In this document: in pieces, positions 43,986 to 53,878 of the stretch
Layout: the number at the start of each line of letters is the position of its first letter
Position numbering within the stretch: position 1 is the stretch's first letter
Assembly (NCBI GenBank): GCA_001567255.1
Contig: LNBW01000056.1
Coordinates: forward strand, 183,053-247,052
Source of the DNA: Bacteroidetes bacterium OLB9
GTDB taxonomy: Bacteria > Bacteroidota > Bacteroidia > Chitinophagales > Saprospiraceae
Length of the DNA stretch: 64,000 nt
Direction of reading: 5' to 3'
Program-made: the position numbers and the translations under genes
Notes under the pieces: generated by a model
What the model was told of the DNA's origin: nothing
Databases searched by the model: none
Seen by the model: only the letters and a program-made list of their open reading frames with translations

Positions 43986-45581
43986 ATGGCAAGACGAAAC
44001 AATTTAAAAATGACACCAACAATAGAACAAATTCATAATTTCAAAGGCAAATACCCTAAGCAACTATGGTATTTATTCCTGTCCGAAATGTGGGAGCGCT
44101 TTTGCTTCTACGGAATGCGAGGCATGCTCACTTTATTCATGGTGGATCAACTCATGATGGCAGATGGTCTTGCTAATCTGAGATATGGTGCCACACAGGC
44201 ATTTATTTATGCTTTTACTTTTGTAGGTGGGCTTTTTGCAGATAAGATTATAGGCTTTAGAAAATCATTGTTTTGGGGCGGTATTTTGATGATTGTTGGA
44301 AGCATCATACTGTCCATGGGACATTTGTATATGGGCATGAGCAATGAGTTTGCCTTTTTCTTTGGTTTGAGCTTTACTGTTATCGGAACTGGTTTTTTCA
44401 AGCCTAATATCTCAACCATGGTCGGATTACTGTATAAAGAAGGTGATGAACGTCGCGATGCTGGATTTACTTTATTTTACTCAGGCATTAATATTGGTGC
44501 ATTGCTGGGAGGCGCTATTTGCGTATGGGTAGGAAAACACTACTCATGGCATCTGGCTTTTGGATTTGCAGGGATTGTAATGACCATTAGTTTATTAACA
44601 TTTTTATTTACAGAAAAGACGCTAGGCCCTATCGGTTTATCACCTCTAGCTACAAAGGAGCCTCATGATAAGACGCTTGACATTGATGGTGTTGCTACTG
44701 CGCCTGTGGAGCAAGATCTGGTCGATATCAAAACACCGAAGGATAAAAAATGGATGGAATATGCAACCTATATTGGTTCGATAGCCGTCATTCCATTGAT
44801 TTACATCATGATTAAAAATACTAAATACACTGATCTATTTATGTATATTGTGGGCCCGGTAGCTTTAGGATTATTTATATGGGAAATGTTGAAATACTCT
44901 AAGGCAGAGCAGAAAAAACTGATAGCAGCTATGATTTTTATTGTGCTTTCTGTTTTGTTTTGGGCTATTTACGAACAGGCAGGCGGATCGCTGAGCTTGT
45001 TTGCTGCAAGAAATCTCCATTCTGATTTACTAGGTGTACAAATGGATCCTAATAGTGTAAATAATGGAGCTAACTCTTTATTTGTAATCACCTTTGCTAT
45101 TTTGTTTAGCTTCATGTGGATTTGGCTGGCTAAACGTAAGATGGAACCTAATACTGTAGTGAAGTTTGGATTGGGATTTTTATTTTTAGGTGCTGGTTTT
45201 TTGGTGTTTTATTCATTGAGAAATTTTGCTGACGAAGCAGGACTTTCAAGTTTAAATGTTTTCGTGTTGGCTTATCTGGTTATAACATTGGGTGAATTGT
45301 CGCTCTCACCTATTGGCTTGTCCATCATGACTAAACTATCGCCCAAACCCATGCAGGGCACTATGATGGGGCTATGGTTTCTGGCCAGTGCTTATGGACA
45401 GTATGTAGCTGGACTTTTTGGAGCGAGCTTGTCAGAAGGAAATGAGAATTTTACCAATTATGATAACATGATGGCCTATACTGCAGGATATCGTCAGTTT
45501 GCTATTTATGCCTTGGTTGCAGGAGTATTAATTATCCTGGTATCTCCTTGGATTAAGAAACTGATGCAGGAAGTGAAATAA
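43986..45581 (+). CDS. POT/PTR family peptide transporter, member 2
   Basis: 531 residues, the compact form with no large insert. It carries 'EMWERFCFYGMRGMLTLFMV', 'GTGFFKPNISTMVGLLYKEG', 'DAGFTLFYSGINIGALLG' and 'TLGELSLSPIGLSIMTKLSP'. A charged loop at about 215-255 links the two six-helix bundles, as usual, and two central extra helices typical of bacterial POTs follow. The start could be ATG 43986 or the ATG at 44010, since the first eight residues are basic and not conserved. It lies 53 bases after member 1 and 41 before member 3. Confidence 0.93.
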   Translation: MARRNNLKMTPTIEQIHNFKGKYPKQLWYLFLSEMWERFCFYGMRGMLTLFMVDQLMMADGLANLRYGATQAFIYAFTFVGGLFADKIIGFRKSLFWGGILMIVGSIILSMGHLYMGMSNEFAFFFGLSFTVIGTGFFKPNISTMVGLLYKEGDERRDAGFTLFYSGINIGALLGGAICVWVGKHYSWHLAFGFAGIVMTISLLTFLFTEKTLGPIGLSPLATKEPHDKTLDIDGVATAPVEQDLVDIKTPKDKKWMEYATYIGSIAVIPLIYIMIKNTKYTDLFMYIVGPVALGLFIWEMLKYSKAEQKKLIAAMIFIVLSVLFWAIYEQAGGSLSLFAARNLHSDLLGVQMDPNSVNNGANSLFVITFAILFSFMWIWLAKRKMEPNTVVKFGLGFLFLGAGFLVFYSLRNFADEAGLSSLNVFVLAYLVITLGELSLSPIGLSIMTKLSPKPMQGTMMGLWFLASAYGQYVAGLFGASLSEGNENFTNYDNMMAYTAGYRQFAIYALVAGVLIILVSPWIKKLMQEVK

Positions 45582-45622
45582 TAAACATTAAACAAGAAGT
45601 AAATCTAATAGGTAAGGCAAAT

Positions 45623-47260
45623 ATGGAAGAGAATAAAAGATCCTTAGGTCAAACACTCAAATCTTATAATCGATCCTTTTGGGTAGCCAGTGCGATGGAA
45701 CTCTTCGAAAGGTGGGCATGGTACGGAATATATACCTTATTTGGACTATATCTGGTAGGTTCTACGGATACTGGTGGTCTAGGGTTTGACCATGTGCAAA
45801 AGGGCCATATCATGGGTGATATTGTGGGGATTCTTTATTTTTTACCTTTGATATTTGGTGTTATTGCAGATAGAATAGGTTACAAATTGTCATTGACTAT
45901 CGCCTTTACAATTATGATTGCTGGCTACTACCTATTAGGATCAGCTCATTCTTACTGGGAGGTATATAGCATTTTCCTACTTGTAGCCATTGGAGCCGCA
46001 TTTTTCAAACCGGTGGCCTCAGCGATAGTGGCTAGAAATACAGATGAAAAAACTGGCACGCTGGGTTTTGGTATCTTTTATATGATGGTTAATATTGGTG
46101 GTTTCATTGGACCGTCTATGTCTTCAACACTGAGAACTGAATTTGGCTGGAAGGTCATCTTTATTCAGGCAGCGTCAGTTATTGCTATTAATCTTTTGAT
46201 ATTGTTATTTCTTTATAAAGAACCAAAAAGTGAACGACCTAAAGATTCCATAGGAAAGGCTATTGCAGACTCCATCAATAATATTTTTGAGGCATTGAAA
46301 GATGTGCGATTAAGTGTGCTTTTACTGCTTATGGTAGGGTTCTGGACCATGTTTAATCAGCTGTTCAACACATTGCCCAACTTTATTGAAGACTGGGTGG
46401 ACTCAAGTGTATTGAGCAACTGGATAAATGAGCATCTTCCGGCACTTGGAACCACTTTCACTCAAGGCGGTCAGGTCAAACCCGAATGGTTTACAAATAT
46501 AGATTCATTTATGATCATTTGCCTTCAGGTTACAATTTCATATATGGTGACCAAAATGCGGCATATCAGTGCGGTGATTCGTGGCGCTATCATTGCATCT
46601 ATTGGTGTAGGATTGACATTTTATTCTGGAAATGTATGGTTTACAATCATAGGAACAATCATCTTTTCAGTAGGCGAGATGATGTCTAGCCCGACGGTTT
46701 CTTCATTTATTGCTCTGATAACACCCAAAGGAAAGGAAGGACTATATCAAGGCACTTATTTTCTACCTGTAGCAGCTAGTTATTTTGTTACTAGTTTTAT
46801 ATCAGGAGATTTATACCAATCCTGGTCTGACAAGCTAAGTTTGCTTCAAAGAGAAATGGTTTCGAGAAATATAGAGATGCCTGAAGTCGTCACTAAAGAA
46901 CAATTTATAGAAAAGGGAGCAGAAGCACTTAAAATGTCTATGTCGGGTTTTGAAAAAGAGTTTAATCTCAAGGCGGATCAGATTGACTGGAATGCTGTAG
47001 GTAGTTCTTTTAAAGAAGCTGCCATGTCTAAAGGTATAGATATATCAAATGTACATTTGCCTTTCTCAAAAAATGAATACTTTTCTCTGGCTGAACAAAA
47101 ACTCAATATGTCTCACTGGGATATGGCCAGTATGTTGTGGGAAAAATACGAACCTAACAAAATATGGTACGTTATTTTTGGTATAGGACTATTCTCTGTT
47201 ATTACCTTGATGATCTATGACAAGATGGTGATACGTCCGAGAGAATCAAAGCAAAATTAG
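45623..47260 (+). CDS. POT-like major facilitator transporter, member 3 (divergent)
   Basis: 545 residues. The family pattern is recognisable but changed: 'ELFERWAWYGIYTLFGLYL' replaces ExxERFSYYG, 'GAAFFKPVASAIVARN' replaces the GFFKPNIS motif, and 'GFGIFYMMVNIGGFIGP' corresponds to the second signature. A ~110-residue soluble insert precedes the last helix ('REMVSRNIEMPEVVTKEQFI' to 'MLWEKYEPNK'). The last helix is 'IWYVIFGIGLFSVITLMIYD'. The loss of the second conserved ExxERF-region aromatic pattern suggests a different substrate from members 1, 2 and 4. It is part of the same tandem array. Confidence 0.88.
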   Translation: MEENKRSLGQTLKSYNRSFWVASAMELFERWAWYGIYTLFGLYLVGSTDTGGLGFDHVQKGHIMGDIVGILYFLPLIFGVIADRIGYKLSLTIAFTIMIAGYYLLGSAHSYWEVYSIFLLVAIGAAFFKPVASAIVARNTDEKTGTLGFGIFYMMVNIGGFIGPSMSSTLRTEFGWKVIFIQAASVIAINLLILLFLYKEPKSERPKDSIGKAIADSINNIFEALKDVRLSVLLLLMVGFWTMFNQLFNTLPNFIEDWVDSSVLSNWINEHLPALGTTFTQGGQVKPEWFTNIDSFMIICLQVTISYMVTKMRHISAVIRGAIIASIGVGLTFYSGNVWFTIIGTIIFSVGEMMSSPTVSSFIALITPKGKEGLYQGTYFLPVAASYFVTSFISGDLYQSWSDKLSLLQREMVSRNIEMPEVVTKEQFIEKGAEALKMSMSGFEKEFNLKADQIDWNAVGSSFKEAAMSKGIDISNVHLPFSKNEYFSLAEQKLNMSHWDMASMLWEKYEPNKIWYVIFGIGLFSVITLMIYDKMVIRPRESKQN

Positions 47261-47350
47261 TATTTTTGTAAGGTATCGAAACCAATTTAATAGCGGTATT
47301 TGTCGCATATCTGTAAAATCTTAGTATTTTACAGCCTTAAAATATAATAT

Positions 47351-49373
47351 ATGGAGCATCAGACATCGCGATCATCATTTTTTGAATCTCAGGTTTTAGG
47401 TCACCCTGCCGGATTGTTCGTTTTGTTTTTCACGGAAATGTGGGAGCGTTTTTCCTTTTATGGTATGCGCGCATTGTTAGTACTTTTCCTTGTGAGTTCT
47501 GTAGGTATAGGCGGTTGGGACTGGCCACGAGAGAATGCACTGGCATTGTACGGCACATATCTTTCACTTTTGTACCTGACACCTATCATTGGAGGCCAGT
47601 TGGCAGATCGTTATCTTGGCTATAGGAAAGCAATCATCATCGGAGCACTCATCATGGCTTTTGGACATGCGAGTATGGCTATAGAGACAGAATTTTTCTT
47701 ATATCTTGGCTTATTTCTTTTGATTATAGGTACAGGCTTTTTTAAGCCTAATATGACTTCCTTTATCTCCGTGCTGTATCAGGATCATCCTGAGAAAAAA
47801 GATGGTGCCTATACGATTTTTTATATGGGAGTCAATGCCGGAGCCTTTTTAGGGATTATGCTATGTGGCTATCTGGGAGAAACGATAGGTTGGAGTTGGG
47901 GCTTTGGTCTAGCTGGTATATTTATGGTTTTAGGATTACTTCAGTTTACACTAGCTCATGGTATATTTGGTGATGTGGGACTGGCTCCTGCAAAGCTATC
48001 CGAATCGGATGACCCGATTACCATCAAGGAAGGAGAAGAAAAGCCTAATCCATTCACTACTCTGGACAAAGTCATTATGACGGTGGTGGCTCTGGGTGGT
48101 CTGATCTGGGTTATAAATGACCCACTTTCCAAATTAAGCAGTATTAGTTTGTTAAATATTGGAGGAACAGATATTTCAAATTTTACTATAATAACATCGC
48201 TAGTGCTCTTTATCTTTCTGCTGATATCTAGGGTGACCAGATACAGCAAGATAACTCGAGACAGAATGCTGGCTATTATGATGATAGCGTTTTTTATCAT
48301 TTTCTTCTGGGCTTCATTTGAGCAAGCCGGAGGGTCGATGAGTATCTTTGCTAAAGATTACACTAATCGTGTTTTATCCGGAAATATGGCCTTGATTTTT
48401 AGTATTGTAGATATTATAATTACGGTTGTTCCGGTAGCTATTATCTCTTATGTGCTGTATTTGTTATTTAAAAAAACTTATAAAAATTATTTAGCCTCTA
48501 ATCTCGTACTAGGGTTTAGTTTTGTCGTAATATGGGCGCTCATTTCATGGAAGATTTATGCCAATTTTAATACTTACTCATATGAAGTAAGCTATCCGGT
48601 ATTCGAAGTGTCAAATACTGACGGCTCCACGAAAACGATGGCAGTGAATGCGATTAACATTCCGGGAGCAGACGCTGTCATTAAGGAAAACAATGCTGTT
48701 GTTCGATCGCTGGAGAATTTTACGGCAGGCGAAAATGTTCATATTATTGACCTGGATAAAAAGGGTAATAATTTTAAACTGATAGATTCAAAGGAAGCTG
48801 TTACAATTCGAGAAAGTGTAAAAGCTACTGTAGTCCGTAAGAAAGAAAATGAAATTGAGATTCCGGCCACATGGTTTTTAATTCTTAATTCGCTATTTAT
48901 AATTGCTCTGGCACCAATATTTTCTAAGATTTGGGAGAGCAAACTCAACCCATCACTGGCAGGAAAGTATGCTTTAGGTTTGTTTTTACTGGGCATAGGT
49001 TTTGCATTTCTGGCTTATGGAGCTAGCGAAATTCCACAGGGTGCAACAACGGCTTCAGTGAGTTTAGTATGGCTGGTAATGGCTTATCTCTTCCATACGA
49101 TGGGCGAACTTTGTGTTCAACCGGTTGGTTTGTCCTATGTAAGTAAATTAGTACCACCGAGGATGATTGCTTTTATGTTTGGAGTGTGGTATCTTGCATT
49201 AGCTATCGGCAACAAAACTTCAGGTGTGCTGGGCCAGAAGATAGACCATATTACGAGCCAATATAACATCTCAACGTTTTTTCTTAATATTTACCATTGT
49301 TCCATTCGTCATCGGCATTATAGCTCTTGTGATGAATGGTACTTTGAAACGGTTGATGCACGGAGTAAAGTAG
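47351..49373 (+). CDS. POT/PTR family peptide transporter, member 4 (frameshift near 3' end)
   Basis: It has the full POT signature set: 'EMWERFSFYGMRALLVLFLV', 'GTGFFKPNMTSFISVLY', 'DGAYTIFYMGVNAGAFLGIM' and 'TMGELCVQPVGLSYVSKLVP'. A ~110-residue beta-rich insert (about 415-520) between two helices is unlike the insert in members 1 and 3. After 'SQYNISTFF' the frame as written yields an implausible hydrophilic tail to 49378. Removing one T from the T6 run at about 49276-49281 restores 'LIFTIVPFVIGIIALVMNGT' and 'LKRLMHGVK', a normal last helix, with a stop at 49371-49373. I give the corrected end. Confidence 0.87.
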
Positions 49374-49476
49374 GATAGAAATCGGATTTTGAAGTATTAA
49401 AATCGATGAATGCCAAAGCATCCTTTGTCTTCAATCTGTTATTTTTGTAGTAACTTGTCTTGAATGGGGTAATATT

Positions 49477-50379
49477 TTATTTCAGAAAAATGAAGGCTCG
49501 CTTTAATTTTTGGATTAGACTTAGCGACACTTTTTGAGGCATGTTGGTTATAAACTCATCATTCCACGGTTCTCCCATTTTTAGAAAGTGTTTATAGAAA
49601 TCACCAGCTGATATTCCCCACTTTGATATGAACGTTGCACGACCATGGTTTTTCTTGCGAATGCGTTTAGTGGATTTAGAACCAAAATGATACACCAGAC
49701 TATTGCCCTTACCTTTGAAGTACCTTACTCCTGCGTGATACATTTTCATACTGATATCCGGATCAGAATACATACCTGGGCTAAATTCAATACTAAATCC
49801 ACCGATTAAATCCCAGTAGCTGACATGCATCATCACTGGCGGCCATGAGCTCCCGCTCCAGTCTTTCCTAATATACTGATTATAGGTCCTGAGCAGATGC
49901 GCTTCTTCAAATGCTTCTACAGTGGTGCCATAGTTTCCAACACATACACACGGATTGCCACTATTATGAGGTTCGATCATGGTTGACGATAGCAAAAAGG
50001 CATTGTGGCCTATACGGTTGACCTCATCAAGTAATGCAGTATCCCATCCAGGTAGGAAATACATGTCGTCATTAGCATACATGAGATATTCAGCTTTCAC
50101 TAAGGAACGACAAGCATTCACGGCATAACAAATTCCAATATTTTGACTTGCATGAACGAAATCTACTTTTTTCATACGCTGTACCCATTCCGGAGACCCA
50201 TCACTACCTTCGTTCAAAGCGACTATGATTTGAATGTTTTTTTCGGAATGTTTTTCTATACTACGGATACATAGTTTTAAAATGTCAAGGTTGTTCCACG
50301 AAGGAATTACCACACTGATATCATATGCATGATGATCGGAATGATGATATTTTTGGATAGTATAATCTGGACTTAACAT
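49477..50379 (-). CDS. Glycosyltransferase family 2
   Basis: A 300-residue GT-A glycosyltransferase. 'DISVVIPSWNNLDILKLCIR' is the donor-nucleotide-binding start, 'YLMYANDDMYFLPGWDTALL' contains the metal-binding D-D, and 'LIGGFSIEFSPGMYSDPDIS' carries the acceptor-side acidic pair. The lack of membrane helices suggests a peripheral enzyme adding a sugar to an envelope polysaccharide or lipid. The acceptor is unknown. It is separated by 183 bases from the DUF486 gene and by 103 bases from the convergent transporter array. Confidence 0.88.
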   Translation of the reverse strand: MLSPDYTIQKYHHSDHHAYDISVVIPSWNNLDILKLCIRSIEKHSEKNIQIIVALNEGSDGSPEWVQRMKKVDFVHASQNIGICYAVNACRSLVKAEYLMYANDDMYFLPGWDTALLDEVNRIGHNAFLLSSTMIEPHNSGNPCVCVGNYGTTVEAFEEAHLLRTYNQYIRKDWSGSSWPPVMMHVSYWDLIGGFSIEFSPGMYSDPDISMKMYHAGVRYFKGKGNSLVYHFGSKSTKRIRKKNHGRATFISKWGISAGDFYKHFLKMGEPWNDEFITNMPQKVSLSLIQKLKRAFIFLK

Positions 50380-50562
50380 GAATTAGAAGAAGTTTTAAGT
50401 GAGATCATAAGAAACTCATATCAGGTAGAGGTGCAAATGTCGGAGATTTTATCGTCATTGACAATTTTTTATCTCGTCCGTCAATGGATAAGATGTAAAT
50501 GGTTGAGGAAATAATATGGATGGATTAAGGCAGAATAATTGCTTATAATGTGAACAATAGGA

Positions 50563-50931
50563 TTACTTTTTAAAAATGAAAAAGACAGCAAGTATCAAAA
50601 ATATAAAACCAATCAGGTGATTGAGCCTGAATGTTTCTGTCTTAAATGCAAACAAGGCAAAAAGGGTAAAAACCACCAAAGTGATGACCTCTTGCAGTAC
50701 TTTGAGTTGCCACAAATTAAAAGGACCTCCATTGGCAGTGTAGCCATATCTATTGGCAGGAACCTGAAAGCAGTATTCGAAAAATGCAATTCCCCAGCTG
50801 ATCAAAATAATGGAGAATAGGCCTAATTTAGATGTCCATTTCCACTCTTCAAACTTGAGATGCCCATACCAGGCTAGGGTCATAAATGTATTTGACACGA
50901 TGAGTAATCCGATGGTGATGAGGTGCTTCAT
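50563..50931 (-). CDS. DUF486 / DMT-superfamily small membrane protein
   Basis: About 122 residues with four predicted membrane helices. 'SNTFMTLAWYGHLKF', 'WGIAFFEYCFQVPANRYGY' and 'GPFNLWQLKVLQEVITLVVF' are conserved segments of the DUF486 family, related to EamA-type drug/metabolite exporters. The substrate is unknown. The ATG at 50931 gives MKHLITIG; the frame opens upstream to 50952, overlapping the alkA-like gene by 11 bases, so the two are closely coupled. It ends in a C-terminal FIFKK. Confidence 0.85.
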   Translation of the reverse strand: MKHLITIGLLIVSNTFMTLAWYGHLKFEEWKWTSKLGLFSIILISWGIAFFEYCFQVPANRYGYTANGGPFNLWQLKVLQEVITLVVFTLFALFAFKTETFRLNHLIGFIFLILAVFFIFKK

Positions 50932-50941
50932 GCGGTATGCT

Positions 50942-51565
50942 TTATTTAACAAATGAAGTATTCTTTGCAGCCCAGATATATCTACTGGCGATAGATCGAT
51001 AGGGTCGCCACGGTTCTGCTACTGCTGTCAGGTCTTTGTACAACTTACGGTTGGTAGAAGTGACGTTATATAGTTTAGCCATATTATTGCGGATAATCAG
51101 ATCGTCAAGAGGTAGCACATCTTCCCTAAATAGTGTAAAGATGAGGATCATTTCAGCCGTCCATTTTCCGACACCTTTGATCTGCACAAGGGTATCAACG
51201 ATTTCATCATCTGACCACTTTGACCAGTCAATATCATGCAGTTGATGCTCTTCAAAAAAAGTGATAATATTTTTGATATATCTGGATTTTTGTGCTGATA
51301 GCCCTATGCTTCTGTAGGTTTCTATGTCAGTGTTTAACAGCTGTTGAATGCGATTTTTACCATAAGGAAACATTGTAACAAACCGTTCATGAATAGATGC
51401 TGCTGCCTTAGTAGATAGCTGTTGTGAGATAACAGAACTCAGCAAGTCATCCATTACACTAACCGGTTCTTTGTATATATTGAGTGGGCAGTGCTCGATG
51501 ATCGGCTTTAGTATTGGATCTTTTGAAAGGTGATAAATGATTTTTGGATCTATTGTAAAAGCCAT
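50942..51565 (-). CDS. DNA-3-methyladenine glycosylase (AlkA-type, HhH-GPD)
   Basis: A base-excision repair enzyme removing alkylated purines. The helix-hairpin-helix-Gly/Pro-Asp motif is complete: 'LVQIKGVGKWTAEMILIFTL' followed by 'EDVLPLDDLIIR', where the LD-D aspartate is catalytic. The 'DLLSSVISQQLSTKAAASIH' segment near residue 40 is the other family hallmark. It has 207 residues from ATG 51565; a longer frame to 51589 adds nothing recognisable. There is no cysteine cluster for an iron-sulfur site, fitting AlkA rather than EndoIII. It is followed directly by the DUF486 gene. Confidence 0.93.
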   Translation of the reverse strand: MAFTIDPKIIYHLSKDPILKPIIEHCPLNIYKEPVSVMDDLLSSVISQQLSTKAAASIHERFVTMFPYGKNRIQQLLNTDIETYRSIGLSAQKSRYIKNIITFFEEHQLHDIDWSKWSDDEIVDTLVQIKGVGKWTAEMILIFTLFREDVLPLDDLIIRNNMAKLYNVTSTNRKLYKDLTAVAEPWRPYRSIASRYIWAAKNTSFVK

Positions 51566-51589
51566 TTTGAAAATAGTTGTATTTGTCAT

Positions 51590-51924
51590 TGAAGAATAAT
51601 GTCCTAAAGGTGTAAAATGTTTCTTTATTGTTCAATAGATTTGAATTAAACGACAAATCATTTTTAAATTTTCAAATCATATGGCGTAGATTAAAGATAA
51701 TATATGCATAAGATACTATTACATTGCTTCTTTAAAGGATCAATATAGAATGGGCGGATGGCATTGTGAAATACTCATAAATCAAGTTAAGACGACTAAT
51801 CAAAACACAAGTAATTTATAAAGCCATTTAATTATCAAATCATTACATGTCGAAATAATTTTTAATATAAAATTTGATGAATGATATAAACTTTTAACTT
51901 AAATATTAATGGAAATTATAAAAT
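51590..51924. other. Intergenic stretch upstream of the glucosaminidase gene
   Basis: About 335 AT-rich bases with no supported gene. A 65-codon minus-strand frame (51459-51656) overlaps alkA and is rejected. The right end borders a sigma-54-like site. Confidence 0.4.
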
Positions 51925-51940
51925 TGGCACGAGATTTGAA
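51925..51940 (+). promoter_or_regulatory. Sigma-54-like promoter before the glucosaminidase gene
   Basis: TGGCAC (51925-51930), a 5-base spacer and TTGAA (51936-51940) match the -24/-12 consensus TGGCAC-N5-TTGCA except for one base (A in place of C in the -12 GC). It ends 26 bases before the ATG at 51967, a plausible distance. This is suggestive only. Confidence 0.35.
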
Positions 51941-51966
51941 ATTTGATTGAATATAATTTTTGCAAT

Positions 51967-52533
51967 ATGTCATATTTTAGAATGCTCATAGTTATACTAT
52001 GTTTTTGCATGGTTTCTTTTGATTTTAATCCTGAATCAGCAGCATATAGTTATATCAATGCTTATAAAGAACTGGCGATAGTAGAGATGTATCGTACAGG
52101 TATTCCGGCTAGTGTGACACTGGCACAAGGTCTGCATGAGTCCTATTACGGAACGAGTAAACTGGCTAAAGAAGCCAATAATCACTTCGGTATCAAGTGT
52201 AAAAGCTGGTGGACAGGTATGACTTATTATTATAAAGATGACGATTTTAATAAGAAGGGAGAACTCATCGAATCTTGTTTCAGAGCGTATAATTCTGATA
52301 TTGACTCCTATGTGGACAGATCTAATTTTTTGATGCAGTCAGATCGATACAGTCCATTGTTCAAGTTTGACAAAACTGATTATTTATCATGGATTTATGG
52401 ACTTAAATACTGTGGATATGCTACTGATCCTAAGTATGCTGAAAAGTTGATAGATAAAATAGAAAAATACAACTTATCAGTTTATGATAAGTCTGAAGAT
52501 CCATTTAGGCAGTTGATTATTGATAGGAAATAA
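51967..52533 (+). CDS. Secreted glucosaminidase-domain protein (GH73-like)
   Basis: 188 residues. A signal-type segment 'MLIVILCFCMVSFDF' precedes a Mannosyl-glycoprotein endo-beta-N-acetylglucosaminidase-like domain. It contains 'GIPASVTLAQGLHESYYGTS' with the catalytic glutamate (HES), then 'EANNHFGIKCK', and 'FRAYNSDIDSYVDRSNFLM', typical of FlgJ/AcmA-like hydrolases. It cleaves the GlcNAc-MurNAc bond in peptidoglycan. The upstream TTG at 51943 is rejected because it adds eight unconserved residues. Some 29 bases separate the start from a sigma-54-like -12 site. A terminator lies downstream. Confidence 0.88.
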   Translation: MSYFRMLIVILCFCMVSFDFNPESAAYSYINAYKELAIVEMYRTGIPASVTLAQGLHESYYGTSKLAKEANNHFGIKCKSWWTGMTYYYKDDDFNKKGELIESCFRAYNSDIDSYVDRSNFLMQSDRYSPLFKFDKTDYLSWIYGLKYCGYATDPKYAEKLIDKIEKYNLSVYDKSEDPFRQLIIDRK

Positions 52534-52562
52534 TGTAATTTGATAGATCATATAATTTTGAG

Positions 52563-52597
52563 TGGCTTTGTACGTCTGAGGTATGAAGCCATTTTTT
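52563..52597 (+). terminator. Terminator after the glucosaminidase gene
   Basis: TGGCTT (52563-52568) pairs with AAGCCA (52586-52591), with an inner TAC/GTA pairing, followed by six T (52592-52597). Confidence 0.7.
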
Positions 52598-52795
52598 ATA
52601 CAATTAATTATCTCAATTCTTCAATGAAAATGATATAATTGATTTTTTCAAAAAGCTACTAATATGAGTGGATTATGATACAGATTATCTAAATTGTAAT
52701 CAATAGGTGAGGAAACTCATTTTTAAAAATTTCGTAAAGTATAGTTCCCATAAAATTCTATTGCTTATCTTCGCCACAAAAATATATTTGGTCGA

Positions 52796-53875
52796 ATGGT
52801 ATTAGGTATTTTGAAAGAAGATCATCTGCAAAGAGTGGCGATCACTCCAGCAGCATCAAAGAAGATTAAGACTATGGGCATGACCGCTAAGGTTGAGCAC
52901 GGTGCAGGAGAAAAATCCGGATTTTCTGATCAAAGTTATAGTGATAATGAAATACAACCTGTAAGTCGAGAAGATATTCTGAAGCAATCTGATATTATTG
53001 TTTCTATTGCTCCTGTGTCTGATGAGGATATGGGTAAGATGAAAAATGGAGCATTGTATATTTCTATGCTTGCACCTTATCAGGATGCTGAGGTTATACC
53101 TCGTCTGGCTAAGTTTCCGATAAATGTCGTCAGTATGGATATGATTCCTAGGACTACGCTGGCACAATCTATGGATGTACTCTCATCTATGGCATCACTA
53201 GCCGGATACAAGGCGGTGCTTAAAGCCGCTGATCATTATAACAATATGTTTCCGATGATGATGACTGCAGCGGGAACGATTCCTCCGGCACGGGTCATGG
53301 TTTTAGGAGCAGGTGTTGCTGGATTACAGGCCATTGCAACAGCTAAAAGACTGGGAGCAGTGGTAGAAGCTTTTGACACTCGTGCTGCAGCAAAGGAAGA
53401 AGTAATGAGTCTGGGGGCAACGTTTGTAGAAGTAGAAGGAGCAGCGGATGATCGGGGTGCAGGAGGCTATGCTGTACAGCAGACAGAAGAGTTTTTAGCC
53501 CGTCAGCGAGCACTGGTACAAGAAAAAGCACTGAAATCTAATATCATCATTGCGACAGCACAGGTGAGAGGCCGAAAAGCACCGCTATTGGTGACGGAAG
53601 AGACCATCAACAATATGAAGCCGGGATCTGTCATTGTAGATCTGGCAGCCAGTACCGGAGGCAACTGTGCATGTACAGAAAACAATAAGACCATCGAAAG
53701 AAATGGTGTGGTCATTATAGGTAATTCAGATTTAGCTGATGATGCCAGTGGTGTGGCCAGCAACCTCTTTTCCAACAATACTATCAACTTCCTGCAGATT
53801 GTGGTCAAAGATGGTGTAATGACCCTTGACGAAGACAATGAAATTATTAAATCAGCACTTATTTCAAAAGCATAA
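52796..53875 (+). CDS. pntAA: NAD(P) transhydrogenase alpha subunit, part 1 (NAD-binding)
   Basis: The NAD(H)-binding domain I of the proton-translocating transhydrogenase, which uses the proton gradient to reduce NADP with NADH. It has 359 residues and no membrane segment, as in the split three-gene form. The Rossmann motif 'VLGAGVAGLQAIATAKRLGA' is central, 'AASTGGNCACTE' and 'GNSDLADDASGVASNLFSNN' are late conserved segments, and the alanine-dehydrogenase-like N-terminus 'GILKEDHLQRVAITPAAS' is clear. The next gene starts 3 bases after the stop. The three subunit genes form one operon. Confidence 0.95.
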   Translation: MVLGILKEDHLQRVAITPAASKKIKTMGMTAKVEHGAGEKSGFSDQSYSDNEIQPVSREDILKQSDIIVSIAPVSDEDMGKMKNGALYISMLAPYQDAEVIPRLAKFPINVVSMDMIPRTTLAQSMDVLSSMASLAGYKAVLKAADHYNNMFPMMMTAAGTIPPARVMVLGAGVAGLQAIATAKRLGAVVEAFDTRAAAKEEVMSLGATFVEVEGAADDRGAGGYAVQQTEEFLARQRALVQEKALKSNIIIATAQVRGRKAPLLVTEETINNMKPGSVIVDLAASTGGNCACTENNKTIERNGVVIIGNSDLADDASGVASNLFSNNTINFLQIVVKDGVMTLDEDNEIIKSALISKA

Positions 53876-53878
53876 TAC

